Of a DNA stretch of 64,000 nucleotides, positions 28,683 to 36,700 are shown piece by piece; the first letter of the stretch is position 1; every line of letters begins with the position of its first letter. Position numbers and translations under genes: made by a program. Location of the stretch: positions 248,001 through 312,000 of the forward strand of contig JAKFFE010000020.1 in assembly GCA_036675345.1 (NCBI GenBank), given 5' to 3'. The stretch is from JALYOC01 sp036675345. Its GTDB lineage: Bacteria > Myxococcota > Myxococcia > Myxococcales > Myxococcaceae. The notes under the pieces were generated by a model that had not been told where the DNA came from, made no database searches, and worked only from the letters and a program-made list of their open reading frames with translations.

Positions 28683-29756
28683 GTGCCCCCCCGCGCACGT
28701 CTTGCGTTGATCGGCCTGGCCGGCGGCTCGCTGGTGGCGGGGGTGTGGCTGGGGCTGCACCGGATGGGACTGGCCGCGGCCCTTCCCCTCCGGGAGGCCT
28801 CGGTGTTGGATCATGGTCCGGTGATGGTGTCCGGCTTTCTGGGCACCGTCATCGCCCTGGAGCGGGCGGTGGCCCTGCGCCGCGGCTGGGGCTACCTGGC
28901 CCCTCTGCTCAACGCGCTGGGCAGCGCGGTGATGCTGGCCTCCCCCTCCCCGCTGGGACCGCTGCTGCTGACCCTGGGCAGCGGGACGGTGTTGCTGATG
29001 ATGGTGCAGGTGCTGCGGCTGGACCGCGCGCTGCACCACCAGATCCTGACCGCCGCCACCGTCTCCTGGCTGATCGGCAACCTGCTGCTGCTGCGGGGGC
29101 TGCCGGTCTTCGACGTGGTGGTGTGGTGGCTGGGCTTTCTGGTGCTGACCATCGCCGCGGAGCGGCTGGAGCTGAGCCGGCTCTTGCGCCCTCCCCTCCA
29201 GGTCCGGGTGCTGTTCGTGGGAGCGGTGGCGCTGCTGCTGGCCGGCGCCGCGCTCTCGGCGGTGGACCGCGACTGGGGCTGGCGGGCGGTGGGCGCCGGA
29301 AGCCTGGGGCTGGCGGCCTGGATGCTGCGGTACGACGTGGCCCGGCGCACGGTGCGGATGGCGGGCGCGGTCCGGTACATCGCCGCCGCGCTGCTGCTGG
29401 GCTACCTCTGGCTGGCGGTGGCCGGGGTGCTGGCGCTGCGCTTTGGCCACCCGGTGGCCGGGCCGGTCTACGACGCGCTGTTGCACGCGGTGTTCGTGGG
29501 CTTCGTGTTCTCGATGATCTTCGGCCACGCCCTGGTGATCGTCCCCGCGGTGCTGGGGGTCCAGGTGCGCTACCGGCCGCGCTTCTACCTCCACCTCGGA
29601 CTGCTGCACCTCTCCTTGCTGCTGCGGGTGTCCGGGGATCTGCTCGGCCTCTCCGCGCTGCGCAGCACGGGCGCCTGGCTCAACGTGGCGGCGATCGCCC
29701 TCTTCGCGGTCTTCACCGTGCTGGCGACCAGAAAAGGGGACAGGACGAAAAAGTAG
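28683..29756 (+). CDS. NnrS-like multi-spanning membrane protein
   Basis: 357 residues with about ten to twelve hydrophobic helices. HGPVMVSGFLGTVIALERAVAL, HAVFVGFVFSMIFGHALVIVPAVLG and the histidines in these helices resemble NnrS, a haem- and copper-containing membrane protein that protects cells from NO. It is shorter than classical NnrS (about 400). Neighbours (DUF2249, DUF59, RIC) support the call. The last residues RKGDRTKK and the stop codon are encoded by a REP-like element, so the C-terminus was probably extended or rewritten by the repeat. Confidence 0.82.
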   Translation: MPPRARLALIGLAGGSLVAGVWLGLHRMGLAAALPLREASVLDHGPVMVSGFLGTVIALERAVALRRGWGYLAPLLNALGSAVMLASPSPLGPLLLTLGSGTVLLMMVQVLRLDRALHHQILTAATVSWLIGNLLLLRGLPVFDVVVWWLGFLVLTIAAERLELSRLLRPPLQVRVLFVGAVALLLAGAALSAVDRDWGWRAVGAGSLGLAAWMLRYDVARRTVRMAGAVRYIAAALLLGYLWLAVAGVLALRFGHPVAGPVYDALLHAVFVGFVFSMIFGHALVIVPAVLGVQVRYRPRFYLHLGLLHLSLLLRVSGDLLGLSALRSTGAWLNVAAIALFAVFTVLATRKGDRTKK

Positions 29757-29770
29757 CCCGTCCCCTATTT
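29731..29770. repeat. REP-like palindrome, copy 4, overlapping a gene end
   Basis: AAAAGGGGAC (29732-29741) pairs with GTCCCCTATTT (29760-29770), with further partial pairing (AGG/GCCC) and an inner GTAGCCCG edge. It is a diverged member of the GGGGACAGGCT family. Its left arm lies inside the NnrS-like coding sequence and its internal TAG is that gene's stop; its right arm ends 4 bases before the 3' end of the convergent ric gene. Confidence 0.75.
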
Positions 29771-29773
29771 GCT

Positions 29774-30445
29774 TCAGCGGCGGGCGAAGCGCGGGAGCAG
29801 GACGTGGTTCTCTAGGTGGACGTGCTCGAACAGGTCCGCCTCCAGCGCCTGCAGCTCGCGGTACAGGGTGGTGAAGCTGCTGCAGGCGGTCTCCGGCAGG
29901 TGGTAGTTGTGGGAGGCGTTGCGCAGCTCCTCCAGGAGGTCCGCCACCTCCAGGTGGTCCCCGTGGTTGGCGGCCAGGGTCGCGGCCAGGTTCTCCTCCG
30001 GGTTCTCTCCCACCAGCACCGGGAACAGCACCTGCTCCTCGTGGTCCAGGTGGGGCTCCAGGGTGTCCGCCAGCTCCTCCACCAGGTCCCGGACGTCCAG
30101 GAGGTTGGCGTTGTGCGCGCCGTGCACCCGCGCCACCTTGGTGGCCAGAGGCACCAGGAACGGCATCGCTCCCCGCACGTAGCGGTGGTGCCGCTTCACG
30201 ATGTGGGCCACCAGCTCGTCGGTCTTGAGGGTGCGCGGGTCGGCCCCGCGACGCTCGCCGCGCCGGGCGATCGCCTCCGCCAGCTCCCCCAGCAGCTCCT
30301 GGGGATCCACTCCCCGCTTCTTGCAGGCCTCTGCCAGCGGCAGGCCGCCGTTACAGCAGTAGTCGATCCGGTGGCGCACCAGGATGGTCGCGCACTCCGA
30401 GTGGTCCAACACAATCTGGGAAACGGGGGTCTGCGCACTGAGCAT
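29774..30445 (-). CDS. ric: Iron-sulfur cluster repair di-iron protein (RIC/YtfE/ScdA)
   Basis: 223 residues. The N-terminal DUF542 (ScdA_N) domain has IDYCCNGG with Cys30-Cys31. The C-terminal hemerythrin-like domain provides di-iron ligands in IVKRHHRYVR, HLDHEEQVLFPVL, NHGDHLEVADLLEEL and EHVHLENHVLLPRF. The protein releases iron or NO to repair Fe-S clusters after nitrosative or oxidative stress. Length matches E. coli YtfE (220). It converges on the DUF59-DUF2249-NnrS run, making a compact NO-stress locus. Confidence 0.96.
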   Translation of the reverse strand: MLSAQTPVSQIVLDHSECATILVRHRIDYCCNGGLPLAEACKKRGVDPQELLGELAEAIARRGERRGADPRTLKTDELVAHIVKRHHRYVRGAMPFLVPLATKVARVHGAHNANLLDVRDLVEELADTLEPHLDHEEQVLFPVLVGENPEENLAATLAANHGDHLEVADLLEELRNASHNYHLPETACSSFTTLYRELQALEADLFEHVHLENHVLLPRFARR

Positions 30446-30559
30446 GAGCGCAGGGATTGCAGCCCTGGTGCCAAGATCAACTGACGGGCACCGGGGTCAG
30501 ATCATGCCCCGGTCCGGTTCCAACCTGGAACGGCTGGAACCGCCGGATGGAACATCGCC

Positions 30560-32275
30560 TCAGGTCGTGGGCTGGACCGACCCCTGCGCCGCCGGCCGCA
30601 CCCGCGGCTTGAGGGACCGCTTGGTGGAGATTCGGGTCAGCATCCGGTCCGCGAACAGGTCCGAGACCGCGGCAATGGTCAGCGACGGATTGACCCCCAG
30701 CGAGGCCGGCATCACCGAGCCATCCGCCACGTACAGCCCGGGGTGGCCGAACACCTCCCCGTTCCCGTCCACCACGCCCTCGGTGGGGTTGGAGCCCATC
30801 GGCGCTCCACCAATCGGGTGGGGGGTGATCACCCGGCCCAGCTTCCAGCTGGGGTTGGGGACGAAGTCGCCGTGGAGCCCGGCTGCGATCCGCCTCCCGG
30901 TCTCCAGCACCCGGTCGAAGTAGGCGCGGCTGCGGTCCGGCTTCCAGTCCAGCTCCAGGCCCTTGGGGCCCAGGTGCAGCTTGCCGTCCGCCACGTCGGT
31001 GCCGATGCCCATCAACAGCAAGGTCCGGTCGGTGAAGGAGGCATCGCCAATCGCCGCGGCCAGCTCGGCGCTCAGGTCGCTGTCCCGGTTCAGGCCCAGC
31101 CACCCGGAGGCCACCCGGATTCCCAGGTGGAGCAGGCGGCCCAGGATGCTGGGCTGGAAGGTCTCCGCCAGCCAGGCCACCATCGGCGGGAACCCGCCCT
31201 CCTGGATCACGAAGTCCTCGCCGTAGATCGCGCTGGTGAGCACCGGTCCCCGGGTGGGGTCCACCGAACGGGGGATCAGCTCGCCGTTCTTCTCCTCCCG
31301 GACGTTCTGCACGAAGGAGAGGATGTCCCCGTTGCCGGAGAAGCGTTCGCCCAGCATCGGGCTGAGTCCGCGCAGCTGCTCGCGGCTCTTGAGCAGCAGG
31401 TGGGTGGTGCCGAAGGTCCCCGCCGCCAGCACCACCCGCTCCGCGGTGAGGGTGTGGTGCTGGGTGTCCGGGGCGCGGCCCTGCATCGCCGGGTTGTGAT
31501 CAAAATAGCTGAGCTGGTAGCCGCCGCCGTCGCGAGGCTGCACCCGCCGGACCTGGATCCCGGTGCGGATCTCCAGCCCGGCCCGCTTGGCGGCGGAGAG
31601 GTAGTTGAGGTCCAGGGTGTTCTTCGCTCCCTCGTTGCAGCCCAGGTCGCACTCCCCACAGAGGGTGCAACTGCGGCGATAGACGCCGTGGAGGTTCTCC
31701 TGGCCGGCCGCCTCCGGCAGCGGCTGTCCGGGGCGGGGGTTGGCCGGGTCGGCGCCAAAGGTCACCGCCAGGTTGGGCAGGCCCCACTTGAGGCCCTTGG
31801 CCAGCGCCGCGTCGCGCAGGGCCTGGGTCTTGGCGGTGGCGTTGTAGGGGGCCTGCTTGAACGGGTACGGGGTGGCGCCCAGCCAGCGCTCGACCTCGGT
31901 GTAGTGGGCGTCCACGTCGCGGTACTGCAGCGGCCAGGGGTACTTGCGGCCGGTGAGCGGATCCAGGGCCTGGAAGGTCTTCTCGTCCTTGCGGAGCAGG
32001 GCGTTGGCGTAGACCAGCGAACCGCCTCCCAGGCCGGCGGCGGAGACGCTCTCCAGGCCGCGGAAGGACCAGGGGTGGAACATCCCGAAGGCGCCGCCCT
32101 CGGGGTTCCAGAAGTTCTGGCGCAGCCCCGCCGGAGAGCGCGGGAAGGAGCCGGGAGCAAACGGCTTGCCCCGCTCCAGCAGCAGGACCTTCAACCCGGC
32201 CTCCGCCAGGCGGAAGGCCATCACCGAGCCACCGAAGCCAGAGCCGACAATCACCGCGTCGTAATGCGTGTCCAA
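30560..32275 (-). CDS. GMC-type FAD oxidoreductase (cholesterol-oxidase-like)
   Basis: 571 residues from a TTG at 32275 just before the FAD-binding strand (YDAVIVGSGFGGSV, GSGFGG at 11-16). The frame is open further upstream, but that part is Pro/Arg-rich and not family-like. A cysteine cluster CTLCGECDLGC sits mid-protein, as in the bacterial steroid/alcohol oxidase-like GMC group. The C-terminal HPIGGAPMG and ADGSVMPASLGVNPSLTIAA are GMC signatures. It oxidises an alcohol, possibly a sterol. CCCCC-TGTTTT-GGGGG at 32281-32296 forms a hairpin directly over the likely ribosome site, which could limit translation. It is divergent from the DUF2378 gene. Confidence 0.92.
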   Translation of the reverse strand: MDTHYDAVIVGSGFGGSVMAFRLAEAGLKVLLLERGKPFAPGSFPRSPAGLRQNFWNPEGGAFGMFHPWSFRGLESVSAAGLGGGSLVYANALLRKDEKTFQALDPLTGRKYPWPLQYRDVDAHYTEVERWLGATPYPFKQAPYNATAKTQALRDAALAKGLKWGLPNLAVTFGADPANPRPGQPLPEAAGQENLHGVYRRSCTLCGECDLGCNEGAKNTLDLNYLSAAKRAGLEIRTGIQVRRVQPRDGGGYQLSYFDHNPAMQGRAPDTQHHTLTAERVVLAAGTFGTTHLLLKSREQLRGLSPMLGERFSGNGDILSFVQNVREEKNGELIPRSVDPTRGPVLTSAIYGEDFVIQEGGFPPMVAWLAETFQPSILGRLLHLGIRVASGWLGLNRDSDLSAELAAAIGDASFTDRTLLLMGIGTDVADGKLHLGPKGLELDWKPDRSRAYFDRVLETGRRIAAGLHGDFVPNPSWKLGRVITPHPIGGAPMGSNPTEGVVDGNGEVFGHPGLYVADGSVMPASLGVNPSLTIAAVSDLFADRMLTRISTKRSLKPRVRPAAQGSVQPTT

Positions 32276-32465
32276 GAACGCCCCCTGTTTTGGGGGCGCA
32301 TGGTAGCCGAAGGAAGGAGGGTCCGCCTTCCGCGTTTTCCCCGCCACCGGAAGGGCTGCCTGGTCGCCCGGCGGCTGGCCGTAGAGGAAACCCCGGTGGG
32401 GAGGGGCCCGGCGGCGGTCGTCGGTTTGGGCAGGGATCCTTCGACCTGCGATGGTCCCGGGGCAC

Positions 32466-33044
32466 ATGGCGATTCAACCGGTCCCCGAAGCCCCCGCCGT
32501 CCCGTTGGTGTTCGCGCACAGCGTGGAGGCCCTGTTCATCACCGCGATGGGCTCGAAGCTCGACGCCGACTGCCGCGCCCAGCTCAAGCAGCAGGGCCTG
32601 GACCTGGACCGCAAGCTGCTGCCTGCCTACGAGTACGCGATGGTGGATCGCTGCATCGACCTGGTTACCGCCTCTGCGTTTCCGGGCAAGACCGCGGCCG
32701 AGGGCGCGTGGTTGATGGGGGAGGCCCAGGTGGTGGGCTACCAGGAGACCTTCGTGGGCCGCGCCCTGTTCGGGGTGCTGCGGCTGCTGGGCCCCAAGCG
32801 GATCTTGTACCGGTTGACCCACTCCTGGCGCTCGGGGAACAACTTCATCGAGACCCGGGTCACCGAGCTGGCTCCCACCCGCTACGAGCTGTGGGTCAAC
32901 CAGGTGGGCACCCACCCGGAGTTCTCCCAGGCGGTGGTCGCCACCGCGATGCGCCTGGCGGGGCACGGCCACGTGCAGGTGGAGATCCTGGAGTTCGCCT
33001 ACCCCACCTGCCGGTACCGGGTGAGCTGGCCGGAGAAGGCCTAG
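32466..33044 (+). CDS. DUF2378 family protein (myxobacterial paralogous family)
   Basis: 192 residues from the ATG at 32466 (an ATG 15 bases earlier is possible). The sequence fits DUF2378/TIGR02265, a family expanded in Myxococcus and relatives: VFAHSVEALF, GLDLDRKLLPAYEYAM, GYQETFVGRALFGVLRLLG, SGNNFIETRVTELAP, and the C-terminal CRYRVSW. Function unknown; some paralogues lie near signalling genes. It is the strongest single taxonomic marker in the window. The stop overlaps the stop of the convergent gene by 3 bases (CTAG). Confidence 0.88.
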   Translation: MAIQPVPEAPAVPLVFAHSVEALFITAMGSKLDADCRAQLKQQGLDLDRKLLPAYEYAMVDRCIDLVTASAFPGKTAAEGAWLMGEAQVVGYQETFVGRALFGVLRLLGPKRILYRLTHSWRSGNNFIETRVTELAPTRYELWVNQVGTHPEFSQAVVATAMRLAGHGHVQVEILEFAYPTCRYRVSWPEKA

Positions 33045-34213
33045 CCCGGGTCGCGGGCAGGGGGCGCGGTCAGCTCCACGGTGACCTTCCCGTGGGTAGC
33101 AGACGCGGTCAGGGTGTCCGGCTTGAGCTGGGCGGCGGCCCGGATCGCCGCGCACAGCACCGCCAGCGAACCGCGGTCGTAGGGCACGAAGGTGGACCGC
33201 TCGCGGCGGTGGAAGAAGGGGACCGCGTCTCCCGGCCACAGCCCCTCGAACACCTGGCCAAAGGCCACCTCCCGCTGGACGAAGGACAACATCCGGGTCG
33301 GGCCGGGATCGGTGCCCACCGTGCCCAGGGTCCCCTCCGGGCACAGCACCAAACCCTCCTCGCCGACCGGACCGCGGATCGCCGCGTCCCACAGCTCGGT
33401 GTGGTCGCCCACGGTGACCTTGGCCACCAGCCGATCACCCGGCTGCCACCACCGCCACAGCGCCGCCTCCACGAAGGTCAGGATCGCCTCCAGGCTGTCC
33501 TCCACCAGCTCCGCCTCCGCCGGCGAGAAGGTGGGGCCGTTGAGCAGCACGGTGTTCATGAAGGCCTGGGTGGAGACGGCCTGGTCGCCCGGGATCCCGA
33601 CCTGGAACCCGAACTCGGGCGCGAACTCGGAGAGCTCCGGCGAGACCCACAGCTCGCGCTTGCCGTACTTGGCCGCCGCCTTCTTCAGCGCCTTGCGCGG
33701 GCTCCGCTCGAAGATCGGCTTCGGGGGCTGCTGGGACTCCGGGTCCAGCACGATCCCCACCCAGGAGATCCCCTCGTCGGTGGAGATCGGACCCACGCAG
33801 AACAGATAGAGGGCATCCTCGGGGACGAACTCCGACCCCTCCCCCTTCATCATCGTCTCGAAGGTCTCGCGGCTCAGCTGCGCCAGGTCGGCCTCGTACT
33901 CGGCGCCCTCCAGCTTCCCCTCCTCCAACACCTGGTGAGGCAGCGCCGCGCCGACGATGAAGTGGAGCGCGTCCGCGCGGGTCATCCCCTCGGCGATCAG
34001 CCGCGCCAGGGTCTGGGCCACCGCCGGGGGCCGGGCTTGCGCCAGCTGGGTCTCCACCAGCGCCTGGGTGGAGCAGATCATCTCCGCCTCCTCCTCGCTG
34101 TCGAACCCCTCGCCTGACAGGTCGTAGGCGGCGCGGACTGCCTGCTTCCGTTCAACCTCGGTGGCTGCCAGCCAGAGGGCGGCGTCGGGTGCGTTCTCGG
34201 GATCGTAGTTCAC
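33041..34213 (-). CDS. Unknown protein with DUF1841-like N-terminal segment
   Basis: 390 residues. The first 100 residues resemble DUF1841 (ALWLAATEVERKQAVRAAY, ETQLAQARPPAVAQTLARLI, EGMTRADALHFI). The remainder is a mixed alpha/beta region of about 270 residues (ALYLFCVGPISTDEGISWVG, TFVEAALWRWWQPGDRLVAK) that I cannot place. No signal peptide or membrane helix. It lies downstream of a strong hairpin, so it is probably transcribed on its own. Confidence 0.75.
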   Translation of the reverse strand: MNYDPENAPDAALWLAATEVERKQAVRAAYDLSGEGFDSEEEAEMICSTQALVETQLAQARPPAVAQTLARLIAEGMTRADALHFIVGAALPHQVLEEGKLEGAEYEADLAQLSRETFETMMKGEGSEFVPEDALYLFCVGPISTDEGISWVGIVLDPESQQPPKPIFERSPRKALKKAAAKYGKRELWVSPELSEFAPEFGFQVGIPGDQAVSTQAFMNTVLLNGPTFSPAEAELVEDSLEAILTFVEAALWRWWQPGDRLVAKVTVGDHTELWDAAIRGPVGEEGLVLCPEGTLGTVGTDPGPTRMLSFVQREVAFGQVFEGLWPGDAVPFFHRRERSTFVPYDRGSLAVLCAAIRAAAQLKPDTLTASATHGKVTVELTAPPARDPG

Positions 34214-34261
34214 CGCTCCGCCCTATCGCGCAGCCCCCCCCAGGGCCAGCGTCTCGATGCA

Positions 34262-34308
34262 CGAACCCCGGAGGCCGCCTGTCACCCTGGGCGGACCTCC
34301 GGGGTTCG
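34262..34308 (-). terminator. Strong hairpin terminator between two minus-strand genes
   Basis: CGAACCCCGGAGG...CCGCC (34262-34279) pairs with GGCGG...ACCTCCGGGGTTCG (34290-34308), with one bulged base, around a 10-base loop. It lies 21 bases past the stop of the secreted protein gene at 34330 and about 50 bases before the start of the next gene. There is no long T-tract on the minus strand. Confidence 0.65.
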
Positions 34309-34329
34309 TCGATTCCCCTGGAGAAGGAG

Positions 34330-35034
34330 CTACTCCTTCTTGGTGTGATCCATCGGCGCGTCGGTGTGATCCATCGGCTGCGCATCGTCCGCCGCCGGCT
34401 CCTGGCCCGCCTCGCCCGAGCCACCGGTCGCCGGCGGAGCCGAATCACCCCAGCCGGCCTCGGCGGTCATCTTCCACTTCCACTGCCCATCCTTCTTGAT
34501 CAGCAACGACGCGTTCTTGCCGACCTTGGTCTTCCCGCCGGTGGTCATCGAGAAGTCGTCCACCACCAGGGCCATCGAATCCGAGAGCACGGTGAAGGTC
34601 GGCTTGTGCGTCATCTTCAGATCCTTGGGCGTCTGCTCAAAGAAGGGCTTCATCATCTCGCTGTACTGCGCACGGTCCCAGGGCTGGCCGTAGACCTCAC
34701 CCTTGCTGTTGTCGGTCGTCATGTAGATCGGGAAGTCGATCCGGTTGAGCGCCGCCTCCATGTCGCCGCTCTTCATCACCTTCTCCTCTTCCTTGAAGAA
34801 GGCCTGGAGCTCCTTCTTGGTCTTGCCCTCGTTGGTGGGCTTGCGGGTCCAGGGCCCCATCTTCTCCATGTCCATCTGCCCCGACCCACCGGTGCCCTTC
34901 TGCTCCTCCATCGACTCTTCACCGGATCCGCCGGTCGCGGGCTGCGCCTGCTTCTTGTGATCCTCCCCGCCCGAGGCCCACACCGGACCGGTCAGCGCGA
35001 GAGAGGCCAGACACACTGCGAGTTGCCGTTTCAT
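34330..35034 (-). CDS. Secreted protein with NTF2/SnoaL-like domain and TGGSG-repeat linkers
   Basis: 234 residues. A signal peptide is clear (MKRQLAVCLASLALTGPVWA). Residues about 70-190 look like a cone-shaped NTF2-like domain (ELQAFFKEEEKVMKSGD, ALVVDDFSMTTGGKTKVGK, KKDGQWKWKMTAEAGW). The flanks are low-complexity: ATGGSGEES, GTGGSGQMD and ATGGSGEAG before and after it, and PMDHTDAPMDHTKKE at the end. His/Met-rich ends could bind metal, but that is inference. The gene's upstream side is a 311-base intergenic stretch with a 14-bp tandem array. Confidence 0.82.
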   Translation of the reverse strand: MKRQLAVCLASLALTGPVWASGGEDHKKQAQPATGGSGEESMEEQKGTGGSGQMDMEKMGPWTRKPTNEGKTKKELQAFFKEEEKVMKSGDMEAALNRIDFPIYMTTDNSKGEVYGQPWDRAQYSEMMKPFFEQTPKDLKMTHKPTFTVLSDSMALVVDDFSMTTGGKTKVGKNASLLIKKDGQWKWKMTAEAGWGDSAPPATGGSGEAGQEPAADDAQPMDHTDAPMDHTKKE

Positions 35035-35184
35035 GCACCACCTCCTCGAGCGAAGGTTGGCCCGGGCAGGCCGGGCGACAATTGCTCGCCTGGGAGAAGC
35101 AGGCGGACAGGGAGGCCCTCGATCGCGGAGGCCTCGGTCGCGGTGGGGCTTTCGACCGGAGTGGAGGCCTCTCGAGCGGAGAGA

Positions 35185-35288
35185 GGCCGGAGTCGGGTGG
35201 CCGGATTCGGGTGGCCAGAGTCGGGTGGCCGGAGCCGAGTGGCCGGAGCCGAGTGGCCGGAGCCGAGTGGCCGGAGTCGGGCGGCCGG
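35185..35288. repeat. Tandem array of a 14-bp unit, seven copies
   Basis: Seven consecutive 14-mers of the form GGCCGGAGYCGRGT run from 35185 to 35282, with a final GGCCGG. Copies 4-6 are identical (GGCCGGAGCCGAGT); the others differ at one to three positions. There are no spacers, so this is not CRISPR. It fills much of the 35035-35345 gap upstream of panE, in which I see no gene. The period is not a multiple of 3. Confidence 0.92.
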
Positions 35289-35345
35289 ACGCGCCCGCGT
35301 CTGGTTCCCTACCTTCCAGACGGGCGGCTCTGCTCAGATGCGCGG

Positions 35346-36350
35346 ATGCGAATCGGGATCATCGGGGCCGGGCTGATCGGCGGGTATCTGGGGACGCGGT
35401 TGGCGGCGCAGCGACTCCCGGTGACCCTGGTCGGACGCTCGGGCTTCTGCGACGAGGTGCGCGCCCACGGACTGAGCGCAGTCGATCCCCGGGGACGGAA
35501 GACCACGGTGGCCCCCGATCAGGTCACCGTCTCCACCGATCCCGCGGCCCTGCGGGGCTGTGACTGGGTGCTGGTGACAGTGAAGTCCGCGCAAACCGCC
35601 GAGGTGGCGGACCAGCTGGCTCCGGTGCTGGACGGAGCCTCCCGGGTGGTGAGCTTCCAGAACGGGGTGCGCAATCCGGACACCCTGCGCGCCAGGCTGG
35701 AGGGCCGGGTGCTGGCAGGGATGGTGCCCTTCAACGTGGTCCGGGACCCTTCGGGCACGTACCGGCAGACCACCGCCGGCAACCTGCAGGTGGAGCGACG
35801 GGACCGGGTGGAGGAGCTGGTGGCGGCGTTTCATCACGCGGGTGTGGAGACCCGCAGCGACCCGCGGATCCAGGAGATCCAGTGGGGGAAGCTGCTCCTG
35901 AACCTCAACAACGCGATCAACGCGCTGAGCGGCAGGCCGCTGCGAGAGGAGCTGCTGGACCCCGGGTACCGGGAGGTGCTGGCCCGCTGCATTGAGGAGG
36001 GACTGACCGTCACCCGGGGACTGGGCCTGCACCCCCGGCTGGACAAGCCCCTCCCTGCCACCTGGGTTCCGGGGCTGCTCCGGCTGTCGACCCCGCTGTT
36101 TCGCGCCGTGGCCGGGTCGATGCTGCGGATCGATCCGGAAGCCCGCTCCTCGATGTGGGAGGACCTCTCGCGCGGGAAGCCCACAGAGATCGACTATCTG
36201 AACGGGGAGATCACGGAGCGCGCCCGGGTCCTGGGACTTCAAACCCCGGTCAACGCCGCGATCGTGAGGCTGGTTCGCCAGGCGGAGGGGAAGACGTCGC
36301 CCCGGCTCTCTTCGGTGGCGCTGCTAGCGGCGATTGCCTCAGAATCCTGA
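35346..36350 (+). CDS. panE: 2-dehydropantoate 2-reductase (ketopantoate reductase)
   Basis: 334 residues from the ATG at 35346. The NADP-binding loop is GAGLIGG (7-13). VTVKSAQT carries the conserved Lys region, SFQNGVRNPDTL the Asn motif, and IQWGKLLLNLNNAINAL the substrate-binding Lys/Asn helix. SSMWEDLSRGKPTEIDYLNG is the C-terminal signature. It reduces ketopantoate to pantoate for coenzyme A synthesis. Some family members act on other 2-oxo acids, so pathway assignment is by family. The gene is flanked on both sides by different tandem repeats, and its TGA stop lies within a 14-bp direct repeat. Confidence 0.92.
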   Translation: MRIGIIGAGLIGGYLGTRLAAQRLPVTLVGRSGFCDEVRAHGLSAVDPRGRKTTVAPDQVTVSTDPAALRGCDWVLVTVKSAQTAEVADQLAPVLDGASRVVSFQNGVRNPDTLRARLEGRVLAGMVPFNVVRDPSGTYRQTTAGNLQVERRDRVEELVAAFHHAGVETRSDPRIQEIQWGKLLLNLNNAINALSGRPLREELLDPGYREVLARCIEEGLTVTRGLGLHPRLDKPLPATWVPGLLRLSTPLFRAVAGSMLRIDPEARSSMWEDLSRGKPTEIDYLNGEITERARVLGLQTPVNAAIVRLVRQAEGKTSPRLSSVALLAAIASES

Positions 36351-36380
36351 CGGGTGGTGGGGCCGACCTCAGAATCCTGA
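36337..36380. repeat. Short direct repeat CCTCAGAATCCTGA spanning the panE stop
   Basis: CCTCAGAATCCTGA occurs at 36337-36350 and again at 36367-36380, 30 bases apart. The first copy provides the last codons and the TGA stop of panE. It suggests a small duplication of the gene end. Confidence 0.8.
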
Positions 36381-36427
36381 ACCTGCGGGCGGGGGCGGGG
36401 ACCCCTGAAGGAGTGGCCCCCAGAAGC

Positions 36428-36600
36428 GACTTCTCCCCGAGAAGACCGGGCCCCTCGCGGGAAAAGTGGCTCTTAGGATCGACTTCTCCCCGAGAGACCC
36501 GGGCCCTTCGCGGGAAAGGTGGCTCCCAGGATCGACTTCTCCCCGAGAAGGCCGGGCCCTTCGCGGGAAAAGTGGCTCCTGGGATCCACCTCTCCCTGGG
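36428..36600. repeat. Tandem array of a 53-bp unit with internal hairpin, three copies plus partial
   Basis: Units start at 36428, 36481 and 36534 with an exact 53-base period, and a truncated fourth begins at 36587. Units 1 and 3 contain CTTCTCCCCGAGAAG, a 6-bp stem with a 3-base loop; unit 2 has a one-base change there. Each then has CGGGCCC, TCGCGGGAAA and GTGGCTC. With the direct repeat it fills the 36351-36700 gap between panE and the FG-GAP gene, where I see no gene. Copies are about 90 percent alike, so the expansion is fairly recent. Confidence 0.9.
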
Positions 36601-36700
36601 ACGCACGAGGAGACGGATCCGGCGCCGCCCGGTGCGAGGAAGCGCTGAGGCCCGGGAGCCATCAACCGGGTTGGCCTCCTCCTTGCTCAAGGGCGCCGCC

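Noticed and set aside
30560..32467. Longer GMC oxidase starting at 32467
   Set aside because: The extra 64 residues are Pro/Arg-rich, overlap the divergent promoter, and do not fit the family's N-terminus at the FAD-binding strand.
36428..36600. Possible CRISPR array
   Set aside because: Repeats at 35185, 36428 and 56047 are direct tandem copies with no unique spacers, and there are no cas genes.
36351..36660. Reading the 53-bp repeats as an N-terminal extension of the FG-GAP lipoprotein
   Set aside because: The frame is open, but the period is not a codon multiple, the sequence has no signal, and the ATG at 36701 gives a proper lipoprotein signal.
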